Assembly: GCF_034424525.1 (NCBI RefSeq)
Contig: NZ_CP139979.1
Location: forward strand, 992,001-1,056,000
DNA length: 64,000 bases
Direction of reading: 5' to 3'
Origin: Sphingobium yanoikuyae
Lineage (GTDB): Bacteria > Pseudomonadota > Alphaproteobacteria > Sphingomonadales > Sphingomonadaceae
Part shown: piece by piece, positions 36,168 through 45,827 of the stretch
Layout of the letters: each line of letters begins with the position of its first letter
Position numbering within the stretch: position 1 is the stretch's first letter
The notes under the pieces: model-generated
Databases searched by the model: none
What the model saw: only the letters and a program-made list of their open reading frames with translations
Told to the model about the DNA's origin: nothing
Made by a program: the position numbers and the translations under genes

Positions 36168-38648
36168 TCATGCCTCGCATGGGGCGACCGCTGCGTTGCC
36201 TATCCGCTCACGATTATAGGCCAGATCATCTAGATTCCCGAGCGCTAGCGCCTCCAGGAACTGAGAACGTGCCTTTGCATCATCCGCGTGACATAAATAA
36301 AAACCAGCCACACCGACCGAGACAATCCTCGGATCTAGCCCGCCGGTGACCGTGGCCAGATCCAACGTCGCTTCGCCTTCAACAGTGACATTCAGGCATC
36401 GATCGAGTGGAACTAAGTCGATCGTAAGCGATACCCATTTGAAAGCACCTGGATCGATGACACCTTGCTCTGTTTTTCCGCCGGTCACCGAGGCTTGCCA
36501 CTCGCAGCTCCCAGTCGGCAATCCATGCAGCCTCAGGTAGAGGCGGAGAGGGCCTTCGACGTTCTCCGGGATCCCTATGTTTAATGCACCGCCTCGCGCT
36601 TTCGTCCAACATCCCCAGTTATCGGGCCCCCACCAACCGGAACCTGATCGGAAGATCTCGGCAGAACGCATGCCCGGCCAAATCCTTGTTTCAAAGTTTC
36701 TTACGATCGGATGGTGGGCACCGAGTATTGCGACCGGCGCACAACACACTGCGTTTTCGCCCGGGTGCAGAGCGATAGCCCGTTCGGTGATGGAATTCGC
36801 GATGTCTGCGGCAATGTCCCCCCACCTCCGCGGAAGAAAGTCCTTGCGGATCAATGCTTCCTTATCGGTCCGGAAGCTGCCGTCGAAGATCAGCTGCTCC
36901 AGCGCTTTTGTGAGGCGCGGGGTAGATCCCGCTTCGAAATAGTGAGCGAAGGCACCGCCCGCTTCCGGAAGAGAAGACGCATCGGAAAGCAGAGGCACCT
37001 TCCCCTGGCACAAGGATTCCGTGACCGGCAAGCCCCAACCTTCGTAGTTGCTTGGATAAAGGGTAAAGAGGCAGGCACGATATAAAAGGTCGAGCTCGGC
37101 ATCCGACAAGCCTGATAACATAACAACCTTGTCACGCAGCCCATCGTGTGAAGCGAGGCGCGCATAGACCGCATCGTTGAGCCAACCTTTGTTACCGACA
37201 CAAACGAGCTTGGGCACTGATCGCGGCCTGTGACTGCGAAGCAGACTGATCCAAGCATCAAACGCGCCGATATGATTTTTTCGGGATTCTATCGTCGAGA
37301 CGAACAGAACGAACTCCGACCGCCCTAGGCCCCACTTGGATAATTCTCGATCGGACAGGGATGTAGTGGTCGGTTTGCGAAAGTCGGCATCTAGGCGGAC
37401 TACGACGATATTTCGTTCATCTACAACATGTTCGAGCAGCGCGGCCACTCGCAAAAGGTCTCGCTTCGTCGCCTCGGAGTTCACCAGGAAGAAATCTGCA
37501 TGGTCGAACGCACCGAGTGCCCAACTGATAAAGTCCTGTGTTAGCTCCCGTGTGCAATGCTCGCTTGCCATGACCGGGATAAGGTCGTGGACGAAGGGCA
37601 CATACCGAATGCCATATGCGGTCTTGGCCTGCCGTACATAGAGAAAATAGTTCTGCAACCACCAGGATGTGCCAAGGTTGACAAGGAATGCGCCGCGCGG
37701 AAAAGCCATTGCATCAGAAACGGTCATCGCAAGGCGTAGCTTCGTAAGGAAGGCCAGCCATTCGGGTGCTTTGAGATCGCCGCTCGTCAAGCTGAGTCGG
37801 CAGCCTAACTGGAACATGGCGGGTGAGATTTCTACCCACTCATCTCGATGTTCGAGGAAAGCGCAAATCTTCACTGTTCGTCGCTCTTGGCGGAGCGCAG
37901 CTGAAATCACCTCGATTTGCACGCGCTGGATGCCGGTCGGCAACCGGGCATTGTTAAAATATGAGATGAGATCGGAAATGTCGAAAACGATGGCGGTTGC
38001 TGTGTCTTCTCCATTCCCGCTCTCGGTCGCGTCGTCCGTCTGCGGCCTCAGAGTTTCAAGCAATTCTCGCGTGTCTTCGAAGCGAATAGCGTCTTCCTCT
38101 GCGCCATTCTCGCGCAGTACCATGGCTAACGTATCAATTGCCGAACGCACCCGGGCAGCGGCGGGCGTGATTGGATCAACGATCTCTAGGATATCGTCTG
38201 CTGTGGTCTCGGTGATCGCCATGATGTCCTCTGGGGTGATTTCGATGCCGCAGGCCATGAGCCGGTGAAGCTCGGCCAAGGCATCGCCATTTGTGGGATC
38301 GGCACGAGCTGCGGCAAGATAGCTTTGAGCGGCTTTGCTGAGCTGGCCACGAACCTTGTAAAGGTGCCCGAGGTGCAGATGGGGATCGCTGACAGATCCC
38401 CGTTTGAGCGCTTCGTTATAGGCGCTTTCAGCTGTAACGAATTCATCGGCCTCGCGCAGCATGTGGCCATATTGCACCCAGACATGAGACAAGGATGGAT
38501 CCTGATCGAGCGCATCACGGAACAATCCCGCGGCCCTGAGGAAGTCGCGAGCATCGCGAGCACTGTTTGCGGCTTGGAGCACCTTGTGGACGCGCGGTGT
38601 CACCGCGACGCCGGCTGATTTTCGATATTTGAGGAGTTGCGTTAGCAT
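36168..38648 (-). CDS. TPR / glycosyltransferase 4 / C-terminal domain fusion
   Basis: An 826-residue protein. Residues 20-150 are TPR-type helices (AAGLFRDALDQDPSLSHVWVQYG). A GT4 region follows from about residue 215: IFDISDLISYFNN.RLPTGIQRVQIEV, VPFVHDLIPVMASEHC, LFVSTIESRKN, and the EX7E site YPSNYEGWGLPVTESL. About 170 C-terminal residues form a predicted beta-rich domain (PLRLYLRLHGLPTGSCEW) of unknown role. It follows kpsE by 12 bases. TPRs may dock it to the export complex. Confidence 0.8.
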   Translation of the reverse strand: MLTQLLKYRKSAGVAVTPRVHKVLQAANSARDARDFLRAAGLFRDALDQDPSLSHVWVQYGHMLREADEFVTAESAYNEALKRGSVSDPHLHLGHLYKVRGQLSKAAQSYLAAARADPTNGDALAELHRLMACGIEITPEDIMAITETTADDILEIVDPITPAAARVRSAIDTLAMVLRENGAEEDAIRFEDTRELLETLRPQTDDATESGNGEDTATAIVFDISDLISYFNNARLPTGIQRVQIEVISAALRQERRTVKICAFLEHRDEWVEISPAMFQLGCRLSLTSGDLKAPEWLAFLTKLRLAMTVSDAMAFPRGAFLVNLGTSWWLQNYFLYVRQAKTAYGIRYVPFVHDLIPVMASEHCTRELTQDFISWALGAFDHADFFLVNSEATKRDLLRVAALLEHVVDERNIVVVRLDADFRKPTTTSLSDRELSKWGLGRSEFVLFVSTIESRKNHIGAFDAWISLLRSHRPRSVPKLVCVGNKGWLNDAVYARLASHDGLRDKVVMLSGLSDAELDLLYRACLFTLYPSNYEGWGLPVTESLCQGKVPLLSDASSLPEAGGAFAHYFEAGSTPRLTKALEQLIFDGSFRTDKEALIRKDFLPRRWGDIAADIANSITERAIALHPGENAVCCAPVAILGAHHPIVRNFETRIWPGMRSAEIFRSGSGWWGPDNWGCWTKARGGALNIGIPENVEGPLRLYLRLHGLPTGSCEWQASVTGGKTEQGVIDPGAFKWVSLTIDLVPLDRCLNVTVEGEATLDLATVTGGLDPRIVSVGVAGFYLCHADDAKARSQFLEALALGNLDDLAYNRERIGNAAVAPCEA

Positions 38649-38660
38649 GGAGAATACCCG

Positions 38661-39941
38661 TTACTCGGCATGTTCGCGGAAACCGGAGAGGATCAGCCAT
38701 CCAATCGCATAGGCGAAAAGGAGGCCGAAAAAGACGATGGCGATGATCGTGAGGCGCTCGGGATAGAGAGACTTGCCTGGCAGATTAGGTTTGACGACCG
38801 GGATGATGAAGAGCTGTTGCTTGACGAGTTGCTCTCGCGCCGATTGAAAGCTCGCCTGGGCTGCCTCAAAACGCTTCGCAGCGAGTTGCTGGCGCACCTG
38901 AAGTTGCTCATACTCACCCAGTCCCGCAGCGACCGAACCCTCGGAGCCAGCGAGCCTGCCTTTTACAGCTGCAACTTGTCGTTCAAGCGCCGTGACCCTT
39001 CGTACTGTGGCGGAATATTGCGGCGCGCTCGAAGGAAGCACTGCGGCCATGGCGTCGAGCTGCGCACGGGCTTGCGCCGCACGCTCCTGAAGCGACGTCG
39101 CAAGTTGGATTTCGGCGCTGCTGGTTCGCTCTGGATCGGCGTCCCTGCGGGCTTGACGGAATTCCGTCATCTGCCGGTCGGCCTCGTCGATCGCCCCTTC
39201 GGCTTCACGGACTTGCCGGCTTGCAGCCGTCAATCCGGCCTCGAACATGCGCTGGTTCAGCAGATTGACGCGCTGTTCCCCAAGCTTGAGCAAATCATCC
39301 GCAAGTGCTTTCGCATCGTTCCGTTGGAAGCCTCGCACGGAGAGGAGCGTGATACCTGTTTCGGAAGATGTCGTGACATTCACTTTGCCGCGATAATATT
39401 TGAGCAGTGTTTCAGGCTCGGGATCGGCGAACCAGAGACGCGTTACCGGATCAGAATCGGTATGACGGAACATTGCAACCAGACGATCGCGGCCGAGTGC
39501 GCTGACCGCATCGTGCGACAGCAGATAGGCATCGACACTGTGAACATCTGCTGGCGTGCTACCCGCGCCGATACCAAGCATCTGCCCGAGACTGTTTACG
39601 GAATTGTTCTGCTGCGGTGTGCGCACAATGAACTGAGCGCTGGACTCATACTGGTCAGCGGCAACTAGATACTCGAAACCTGCAACCACCAGCGTGGGTA
39701 GCAGAACGACGAGCAGGAAGGGGTGTACGAACCGCCTCCATCCTTTCTGAGGTGGCGGTTCATCGTAATCGAAGACACCATTGTCATCAGCAGCCTCCCC
39801 AAAAAGTTGTTCGCGGTCCTCGGTAGGCGGGAAAGAGGAAAGCAGCAGAGGTCTCAAGGCCTCAGAACGGGCCTGAGAGTCTTCTTCTCGGTCTGGAGAC
39901 GGTGCAATTGGTGCGGGCGATGATTGGTTTTTCATATGCAT
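38661..39941 (-). CDS. kpsE: Capsule export inner-membrane/periplasmic protein KpsE
   Basis: A 426-residue PCP-type protein. ATG 39941 overlaps the kpsM stop (TGATG); ATG 39935 is an alternative. A Pro/Glu-rich cytoplasmic start precedes membrane helix 1 (FLLVVLLPTLVVAGFEYLV), a large periplasmic region with coiled coil (residues about 190-370), and membrane helix 2 (LTIIAIVFFGLLFAYAIGWLIL). The KSLYPERL block before helix 2 is characteristic. It links KpsMT to the outer-membrane lipoprotein. Confidence 0.9.
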   Translation of the reverse strand: MHMKNQSSPAPIAPSPDREEDSQARSEALRPLLLSSFPPTEDREQLFGEAADDNGVFDYDEPPPQKGWRRFVHPFLLVVLLPTLVVAGFEYLVAADQYESSAQFIVRTPQQNNSVNSLGQMLGIGAGSTPADVHSVDAYLLSHDAVSALGRDRLVAMFRHTDSDPVTRLWFADPEPETLLKYYRGKVNVTTSSETGITLLSVRGFQRNDAKALADDLLKLGEQRVNLLNQRMFEAGLTAASRQVREAEGAIDEADRQMTEFRQARRDADPERTSSAEIQLATSLQERAAQARAQLDAMAAVLPSSAPQYSATVRRVTALERQVAAVKGRLAGSEGSVAAGLGEYEQLQVRQQLAAKRFEAAQASFQSAREQLVKQQLFIIPVVKPNLPGKSLYPERLTIIAIVFFGLLFAYAIGWLILSGFREHAE

Positions 39942-40756
39942 CAACTCAAGTGGAGGTGACGTCGGAGAACGCGCAGGAGAAGGCACCCAAACACCGTCAA
40001 GGCCATGCACCAGCCAATGATGTAGAGTGGATCGAAATAGGGGCTGTCGTAGCTCTTGAAGACGCCGCTATGGACCATCTCAAAGATCTGGTTGAGCGGT
40101 GACCAACTCAGCCATTCGCGGTAGGGCAGAGGAATCCACTCAAGAAGGAAGAAGGCGCCGGACAAAGGCATTGCGATGTATGTCGCCGGATGAACGAACT
40201 TGCTGAAGGCTTTGCTGATATGAACGCCGGCAGCAATTCCCATCGAGAGAGCGAATGCGAACCAGGCAAGCAACACAATTGCTGCCATCAGCCGAAGAGG
40301 GCGCCCCACTGGTTCTGCCAGGCCAGTCGCGACGGCGAGGCTGAAAAGTATCGCGAGCGCGCCGGACGTTGCGATCAGTTCCAGCAAGGCACGAGAGAAA
40401 AGCAAGTCGAAGATAGTGACCATGCGATGAAAGAGCAAAGGTCTGTTCGCTTCGAGGGCAGATTCCGACCGGGTTACGATCGACCGAAAGATCATGAACA
40501 CAGTATAGCCAGTGAGCGCGAAAGGAATGATGCGAATGTCCGAGCCAGGATGTCCTTTGCCGCTGCTTGCATGTAGGAACGCGACCGCAACTGCGAGCAG
40601 GAGTGGCTCAAGAAACATCCACATCGAACCAATGTTGTCGCGACCATAGCGTGTGTGGAGTTCTCGAATGAGAAGCGCCCCGATCACGTGGCGTTGCACG
40701 TCAAGTCCGTCCAGCGTCTTGGAGCGGAATCGAGGCTTTGGTCTCGCATTCAGCAT
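39941..40756 (-). CDS. kpsM: Capsule export ABC permease KpsM
   Basis: A 271-residue ABC-2 permease from ATG 40756, which overlaps the end of the upstream glycosyltransferase gene by 7 bases. Six membrane segments can be drawn, with the family N-terminal helix ALLIRELHTRYGRDNIGSMWMFLEP and the late block SGAFFLLEWIPLPYREWLSWSPLNQIFEMVHSGVF. It forms the inner-membrane channel for lipid-linked capsule with KpsT. Confidence 0.92.
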   Translation of the reverse strand: MLNARPKPRFRSKTLDGLDVQRHVIGALLIRELHTRYGRDNIGSMWMFLEPLLLAVAVAFLHASSGKGHPGSDIRIIPFALTGYTVFMIFRSIVTRSESALEANRPLLFHRMVTIFDLLFSRALLELIATSGALAILFSLAVATGLAEPVGRPLRLMAAIVLLAWFAFALSMGIAAGVHISKAFSKFVHPATYIAMPLSGAFFLLEWIPLPYREWLSWSPLNQIFEMVHSGVFKSYDSPYFDPLYIIGWCMALTVFGCLLLRVLRRHLHLS

Positions 40757-42021
40757 GCCACCACCTCGTCGGCGAGATCCAGCACAGCGTCGATATGACA
40801 TGTCCAAGACGTGGGCGACCAAGTCGCGATCCGTGCCATCTGGGTTAGTCTGCGCGTGCTCGCCAAATCGGCATACGCAAGCACCGCTTGACGCCACGCC
40901 GCGCCATCGAGAGGGTCAAGGTAGTCGGGCACATCGCCGCCGGCTTCACGATGGGAGGCTAGATCGCTGGCGATCACCGGGACACCTGTTGCCAATGCCT
41001 CTGCTATGGGCAGCCCAAACCCCTCGGCGAAAGAGGGCATCAAGAGCGCTCGAGCTCCAGCGAGGACGCTGCGCAGTTCCTGGTCGGGAAGTCGGTCGAG
41101 CTCTCGGACGACGCCGTTCAGCACAGTGCAGCGCTCAAGCAAATCCAGGACGTTTTCATTTTCCCAGCCCCGGCGCCCGACAATCAGAAGGTGCGGTGTC
41201 TGCGCTGGTCCGAGGCGTTCACACAAGTCGCGCCACACCAGGAGCAGGAGGAGGTGGTTCTTGCGTGGCTCAATTGTGCCGAGGATTACAAAATACGGTC
41301 GCGGCGGCAGCCACGGCGACACCGCCGGTGACGGCACGTCGATCCCGAGTGGTGCTACCCGAACCGGCTTGCCCCCAATTCCCATGCCTTCGTGCCGCAG
41401 GCAGGCATGCAATGTCGCTTGGGAGTTAACGAGAATGCCATGGGCTTCGCTTGCGATCGTTTGAAGGCGAAGCTGATGGCGAGCACTTCCTCCCGGCCGT
41501 GCATATTCGGGATGGCTCACGGGTATGAGGTCATGGACGAGGCAAATATACCGAGCCTGCTCCTTACGAACCTTGGCTGCGATCGTACCTTGCCGGTCGA
41601 GATGATTGGGGGAGGGCTGGATCAACACGCGAGGCTTCGTTTTTGCAGGAACGGACCTTGGCCTCAGGCGCCAGAGCCAGCGCATCGCGTGGCGGTAACG
41701 CACTGCAGGATCCTCGTAGACGCCACCAAATTCCCAGCGCTTGAGCGTGTGGTCGATGAAGGCCCGAACATCTGCATCGCGTAGCCGGCCGTAGACACCG
41801 CATGGGTGAATGGCGGAGAAACGCAATCGGTCGCCTGCACGATCCATGAGATTGCGTGCATATGCCATTTCGACCCGATCGACACCGGTTGGGGCAGGGT
41901 GCAACACGCGAGCTATCAGGCGCGATAAGTCAAGAACCAGCTCGGGGCGGGCTCTCTGCAACGCAAGGTTTTGGATTGGGCATCCACCACCGCCGTCCAG
42001 TATTTCATTGAACATCTTCAT
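40750..42021 (-). CDS. Glycosyltransferase family 4 protein
   Basis: A 423-residue GT-B enzyme from ATG 42021, overlapping the kpsS stop (ATGA). N-terminal features: LDLSRLIARVLHPAPTGVDRVEMAYAR and YICLVHDLIPVSHPEY. Donor domain: YFVILGTIEPRKN and FAEGFGLPIAEALATGVP. It is more like the TPR fusion at 36168 than the plus-strand pair. The longer frame to 42147 lies inside kpsS. Confidence 0.87.
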   Translation of the reverse strand: MKMFNEILDGGGGCPIQNLALQRARPELVLDLSRLIARVLHPAPTGVDRVEMAYARNLMDRAGDRLRFSAIHPCGVYGRLRDADVRAFIDHTLKRWEFGGVYEDPAVRYRHAMRWLWRLRPRSVPAKTKPRVLIQPSPNHLDRQGTIAAKVRKEQARYICLVHDLIPVSHPEYARPGGSARHQLRLQTIASEAHGILVNSQATLHACLRHEGMGIGGKPVRVAPLGIDVPSPAVSPWLPPRPYFVILGTIEPRKNHLLLLLVWRDLCERLGPAQTPHLLIVGRRGWENENVLDLLERCTVLNGVVRELDRLPDQELRSVLAGARALLMPSFAEGFGLPIAEALATGVPVIASDLASHREAGGDVPDYLDPLDGAAWRQAVLAYADLASTRRLTQMARIATWSPTSWTCHIDAVLDLADEVVAC

Positions 42022-43256
42022 GCCGCCACCTTCGCGTAAGGTGCGGCCCTCAGGGTTCTCCCCTGTATCCCACCAAGGCGCGTGATGGCCTCCGGGAGCA
42101 GCAAGGCGCGGGCTCTTGCGCTGCTGAAGCCCCCATATAGCAGGCATCGCGCGACAACGACCCGGCGAAAGGCTTCATAGACATCCGGGGAGGGAGCGGT
42201 CGGCCTCACCCAGAACGCATCAAGCGAGTGCTGATGGGTTATACCGGGCAGATCATAGATGGCCTTACCAAGCACGATGACCGGTATTCCGGACGCAAGA
42301 GCCAATGTGCCTGTCGTGCTGTTGACCGTCACTACACCGGAAGCCCGATCGACAATCGTGTAGAGATCGCCATCTGCGATGAAGAGTACCCGATCGGCGA
42401 CTCCATGCGCCCGCGCCAAATCGACAACGATATTGCGCCAAGCATGAAGGCCGTTGTCGATCGGATGTTCCTTCACAAGCAGGACGATGTCCTTGGCTGC
42501 ATGTGCCGCGAAAGATCTGACGATAGCTTCGAGCGCAACCGCCATCCCCGAAAACGGGGAATGGATGCGAATCTGATGGTCGGAGTCCAGTTGAAGAGGC
42601 AGAAGAAAATAGCGGCGTGAGCCGAGTTCAGCCAAAGATTTTGCCGAGCGCCGAAGAGCTATCGGCCGCGCCATGATGCGTGCAATCCAACCGCGCAGTT
42701 CTGATAGGATCGGATAAGGCCGGTGCGACACGTAGTTCGGGAAACGAGGCGCCAGCAGAAGGGTAGCGAGGCAATAGGCCATGGCTTCGGTTGCGCGCTG
42801 TCGAAAATTTGGTGCAACATGATTGTGAGTGGGGACAGGGGGTAACTGCCTCGCCAGGCAGATATAAGCGTCCGGGTCGCGTGGTAGGCTAGAATTGCCA
42901 TTCACGCCGTCCCGTTCGAGCGTAACCCAATCCGGACGGATATACCCTTCCTCAAAGACATGAACCGCGACCTCGCGGTTCATGGCGCAAACTCGCGCGC
43001 TGAGATGATATTGGCGGCAGTCCCCAAACAGAATGACGTCCGTCACTTGATGGCGCTCGATCACCTCGTGAAGGTAGCCTGACCAGTCATCCAGCGTGCC
43101 TCGGAAACTGTCTGATGGTCCTCGCCAATCGAACCAGTCGCCACCGTTCAGGTTGATGCGGTGGCAATGGTGTCCACGCGCGCGCAAACCAGACGCGAGT
43201 TGCCTGAAGAACGGGCCAGGCGGCCCCTGAAGGAAAAGGAAAGACCGTTGCGTCAT
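42018..43256 (-). CDS. kpsS: Beta-Kdo transferase KpsS
   Basis: A 412-residue protein from ATG 43256, overlapping the kpsC stop. Family blocks: FLFLQGPPGPFFRQLASGLRARGH, RINLNGGDW, FGDCRQYH, VHVFEEGYIRPDWVTLE, LLVKEHPIDNG and the late VVTVNSTTGTLALASGIPVIVLG. KpsS adds the first beta-Kdo to (lyso)phosphatidylglycerol, beginning the linker that anchors group 2 capsule. Confidence 0.92.
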   Translation of the reverse strand: MTQRSFLFLQGPPGPFFRQLASGLRARGHHCHRINLNGGDWFDWRGPSDSFRGTLDDWSGYLHEVIERHQVTDVILFGDCRQYHLSARVCAMNREVAVHVFEEGYIRPDWVTLERDGVNGNSSLPRDPDAYICLARQLPPVPTHNHVAPNFRQRATEAMAYCLATLLLAPRFPNYVSHRPYPILSELRGWIARIMARPIALRRSAKSLAELGSRRYFLLPLQLDSDHQIRIHSPFSGMAVALEAIVRSFAAHAAKDIVLLVKEHPIDNGLHAWRNIVVDLARAHGVADRVLFIADGDLYTIVDRASGVVTVNSTTGTLALASGIPVIVLGKAIYDLPGITHQHSLDAFWVRPTAPSPDVYEAFRRVVVARCLLYGGFSSARARALLLPEAITRLGGIQGRTLRAAPYAKVAA

Positions 43257-44806
43257 TGGAGCATGGCCTGCTTGCGTCGAACGAGGTTCAATCGGCCCTG
43301 AATCGAACGAAACACCTGAAGGAAGCCGGGTTTGGGCATCGAGCCGACCGAAAAGCGCTGGGAGAGAACTTCGGGCGGGCATGGCAAGCCGGTCACTGGA
43401 TCAAAATATCGCGGGTAAAGAATGAGGGTCGCGGCAACGAGCTGCTCGAGTGTCAGAACACGGTTGCGGCGGGCGATGGGTTCAGCAAGATCGCGTGTGA
43501 GGCCCCACCCGGCGTAAAAGGGCTGCCCGTGTGTGATCACCTCGCGACCGCGGAGCAAAGCTTCAAAGCCTGTCAGTGACGTCAGGACATGAACGGCGTC
43601 CACGTTGTTGAGCAAATCATCGATCGACGCGTCCGGCAGGACGAGGTCGACATAGCGCGCGGCCTCACTCACGGGAACGTGCCCTGGGCGTAGGCCAGCA
43701 ACCACATCAGGGTGCGGTTTGAAGATGATGTAGGCGTCAGTTTCGATCTCGCGAACACGTCGCAACAAGTCGAGCGAATTCGTGACATCCGCGCGGCCCA
43801 GCCGAACACTTCGATCGTCGGCCACTTGCCCGGCAACGAGCACTTTGCGCCTCCTGTCAGACAGGCTGAGCAAGGTGCCACGCTCGCTACCATATTTTGT
43901 AATTCCATGGCGCGAGAGAAATTGGATGAGGTTTGCCGCGCGACGGCACAAATCCGCTCCGAGCTCGGCGCTGGAAAGGAGGGTTTCGAGGTCGCTCGTC
44001 TCACGAGGATCGTAGTAGATACCCGACCAATCGACCACGATGGAACAAGGAGGAACCAACCGTGAGCCAAGTCCGGCGGAACGGATAAAACCGTCTTCGA
44101 TCTGGACGATCAGGCCATCGTCGGCGCGAACCCGGTCGCGGTCCGCTGGAGAAACACGGGACGGCCAGACGGCGACATTTTTTCCAGGCGGGGAGGGTCC
44201 TTCCGGAGGTGTCTTTGTAAATGTCGGCGCCTTGCCGGACCAAAGATGTGTAGCCAGGGCAGAGCGCTTCCAAGCCGCAATGCCGCACACTACGGCAATC
44301 TCACGATTTCGATCGATCGTGCGCCGCCACTCTGCGAGAATGTCTATCCACGCAGCAATCGAGATCGGCTGCCCATTCCACGGATCGAAATAGTCGAACG
44401 CAACAAGGCGATGGAGGAGGTTGCCCAACAGATTGTCGCGCGGGTATGGCCGACGGTCTCCTGGGCGCAGCACTGCGCATCCAGCGGCGGCGGCAAGCAA
44501 CGCCATCTCGGTGCCGCTGGCGGCAATGATTGGCTGGCTCTCTTCAATCATTGGCCATGGATCGAAGGTGAGAGAGGGCCGTTCCATTGCGACTGACGGC
44601 CGTGGATTGGTTGGCCGTGATGGGGACGGCTGCCAGAAATCTCCACCCACCCGCGCCTTGGCAATTTGTGCGGAAATCTCATTAATATCGATGGTATGTG
44701 AATATGATGCGGTCAGTTGGCCGGGCTTCCGCAGTGCCGGCCGTCCAACTGGCTTGGAGCCAGGGAAAGGAGGTGCGCGCAGCACCGGCCGGCGACTGGC
44801 TAACAT
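43253..44806 (-). CDS. kpsC: Beta-Kdo transferase KpsC, short form
   Basis: About 517 residues from ATG 44806; the frame is open to 44950. One full Kdo-transferase module is clear: VQIEDGFIRSAGLGSRL, WSGIYYDPRETSDLE, VLVAGQVADD, IIFKPHPDVVAG, VHVLTSLTGFEALL, HGQPFYAGWGLT and LILYPRYFDP. The E. coli enzyme is about 675 residues with two such modules; here the N-terminal one is reduced to a fragment (ASGTEMALLAAAAG, FDYFDPWNGQPI). KpsC extends the poly-Kdo linker by alternating linkages. It begins the 12.5-kb minus-strand operon. Confidence 0.88.
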   Translation of the reverse strand: MLASRRPVLRAPPFPGSKPVGRPALRKPGQLTASYSHTIDINEISAQIAKARVGGDFWQPSPSRPTNPRPSVAMERPSLTFDPWPMIEESQPIIAASGTEMALLAAAAGCAVLRPGDRRPYPRDNLLGNLLHRLVAFDYFDPWNGQPISIAAWIDILAEWRRTIDRNREIAVVCGIAAWKRSALATHLWSGKAPTFTKTPPEGPSPPGKNVAVWPSRVSPADRDRVRADDGLIVQIEDGFIRSAGLGSRLVPPCSIVVDWSGIYYDPRETSDLETLLSSAELGADLCRRAANLIQFLSRHGITKYGSERGTLLSLSDRRRKVLVAGQVADDRSVRLGRADVTNSLDLLRRVREIETDAYIIFKPHPDVVAGLRPGHVPVSEAARYVDLVLPDASIDDLLNNVDAVHVLTSLTGFEALLRGREVITHGQPFYAGWGLTRDLAEPIARRNRVLTLEQLVAATLILYPRYFDPVTGLPCPPEVLSQRFSVGSMPKPGFLQVFRSIQGRLNLVRRKQAMLQ

Positions 44807-45039
44807 GCCGCCCCATCTTCGGTTTTGCCCGAAACCCGCAATGCGCTCGCTGATCAGAATTGCACTGTCCACCCTGCCTGATGCGCACTCCCGAATGCGC
44901 TGGGCGGAGTATCGTCGAAAATGGGTGCCGGTTAAATTGCGGGAGTCCACAATAGTTAGTGCGCGATTGCCCCGTTAGGAACGCTGCCAACAGCCAGTGG
45001 ATCTTCGCTGACTGCGCAGAGCGAATCGAGAGACCAGCC

Positions 45040-45825
45040 ATGGCCGCACCCGAAACGAGCCCCCAGCCGACCCAGCCGCTGTTCTACCGTTCCCTGCGGC
45101 CGCTTGACGTGACCCTCCATTCGGGGTTGCGGCTCAAGGAAGGTGACTATTCCTTCACCGCTGAAACACCCTCTATTCCCATTGTGGTCAGCGAGTTCGG
45201 GCGAGCGGCGCGGCACTATCCCATAGTCTTCGCCAGCGCCGATGGCACCCCACACGCAATTCTAGGGCTCGATGGTCGCAACGCATTCCTTAACGAAGGG
45301 AATTGGGCGGAAGGAATCTATATTCCCGCCTACGCACGCCGATATCCGTTCGGTTTCCTTCGGATTGAAGAGACTGACCGTTACATCCTGGGTATCGATT
45401 TTGAATGTGACGGTCTCGTCGAAGACGAAGGTCAGCCCCTTTTCGAAAATGGTCGGCCGGCGATGATGACGGAGCGTGCGCTGGCCTTCTGCGAGGCATT
45501 CCGCGGCGAAGTCGAAGCCACCGTGGCGTTCATGCGAGCGCTCGATGGCCGTGATTTGCTCGTAGAGCGGCAGGTCGGGATTGTTCTGCCCGATGGGCGT
45601 AATATTGCGCGTGACGGCTTCAAGGTGGTGGACGCTGAGCGCTTTTCAGCGCTCGATGGGCCAACGTTGGCAGAGTGGAATGCTCGTGGGTGGTTGGGGC
45701 TCATCACCCTGCATCTTACTTCGATCGACCTATTCCCTGAGCTTTTGTCGCGCAAAACTCCAGAACCAAAAGAGGGGGCGCCGGCGGTCGTTGGCGATGC
45801 CCTTCAAATTCATGAGAAGGACTGA
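45040..45825 (+). CDS. SapC-family protein
   Basis: A 261-residue protein; ATG 45040 (MAAPETS) follows GAGAGACC. It matches the PF07277 SapC pattern: YRSLRPLDVTLHSGLRLKEGDYSF, VVSEFGRAARHYPIVF, ILGLDGRNAFLNEGNWAEGIYIPAYARRYPF and the late LDGPTLAEWNARGWLGLITLHLTSI. No signal peptide or membrane helix. Its function is not known; the old peptide-transport name should not be taken literally. Two bases separate it from the Skp-like gene. Confidence 0.82.
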   Translation: MAAPETSPQPTQPLFYRSLRPLDVTLHSGLRLKEGDYSFTAETPSIPIVVSEFGRAARHYPIVFASADGTPHAILGLDGRNAFLNEGNWAEGIYIPAYARRYPFGFLRIEETDRYILGIDFECDGLVEDEGQPLFENGRPAMMTERALAFCEAFRGEVEATVAFMRALDGRDLLVERQVGIVLPDGRNIARDGFKVVDAERFSALDGPTLAEWNARGWLGLITLHLTSIDLFPELLSRKTPEPKEGAPAVVGDALQIHEKD

Positions 45826-45827
45826 CA

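Noticed and set aside
38670..39668. 332-residue plus-strand frame opposite kpsE
   Set aside because: Shadow of the well-supported kpsE gene; no motif or ribosome site.
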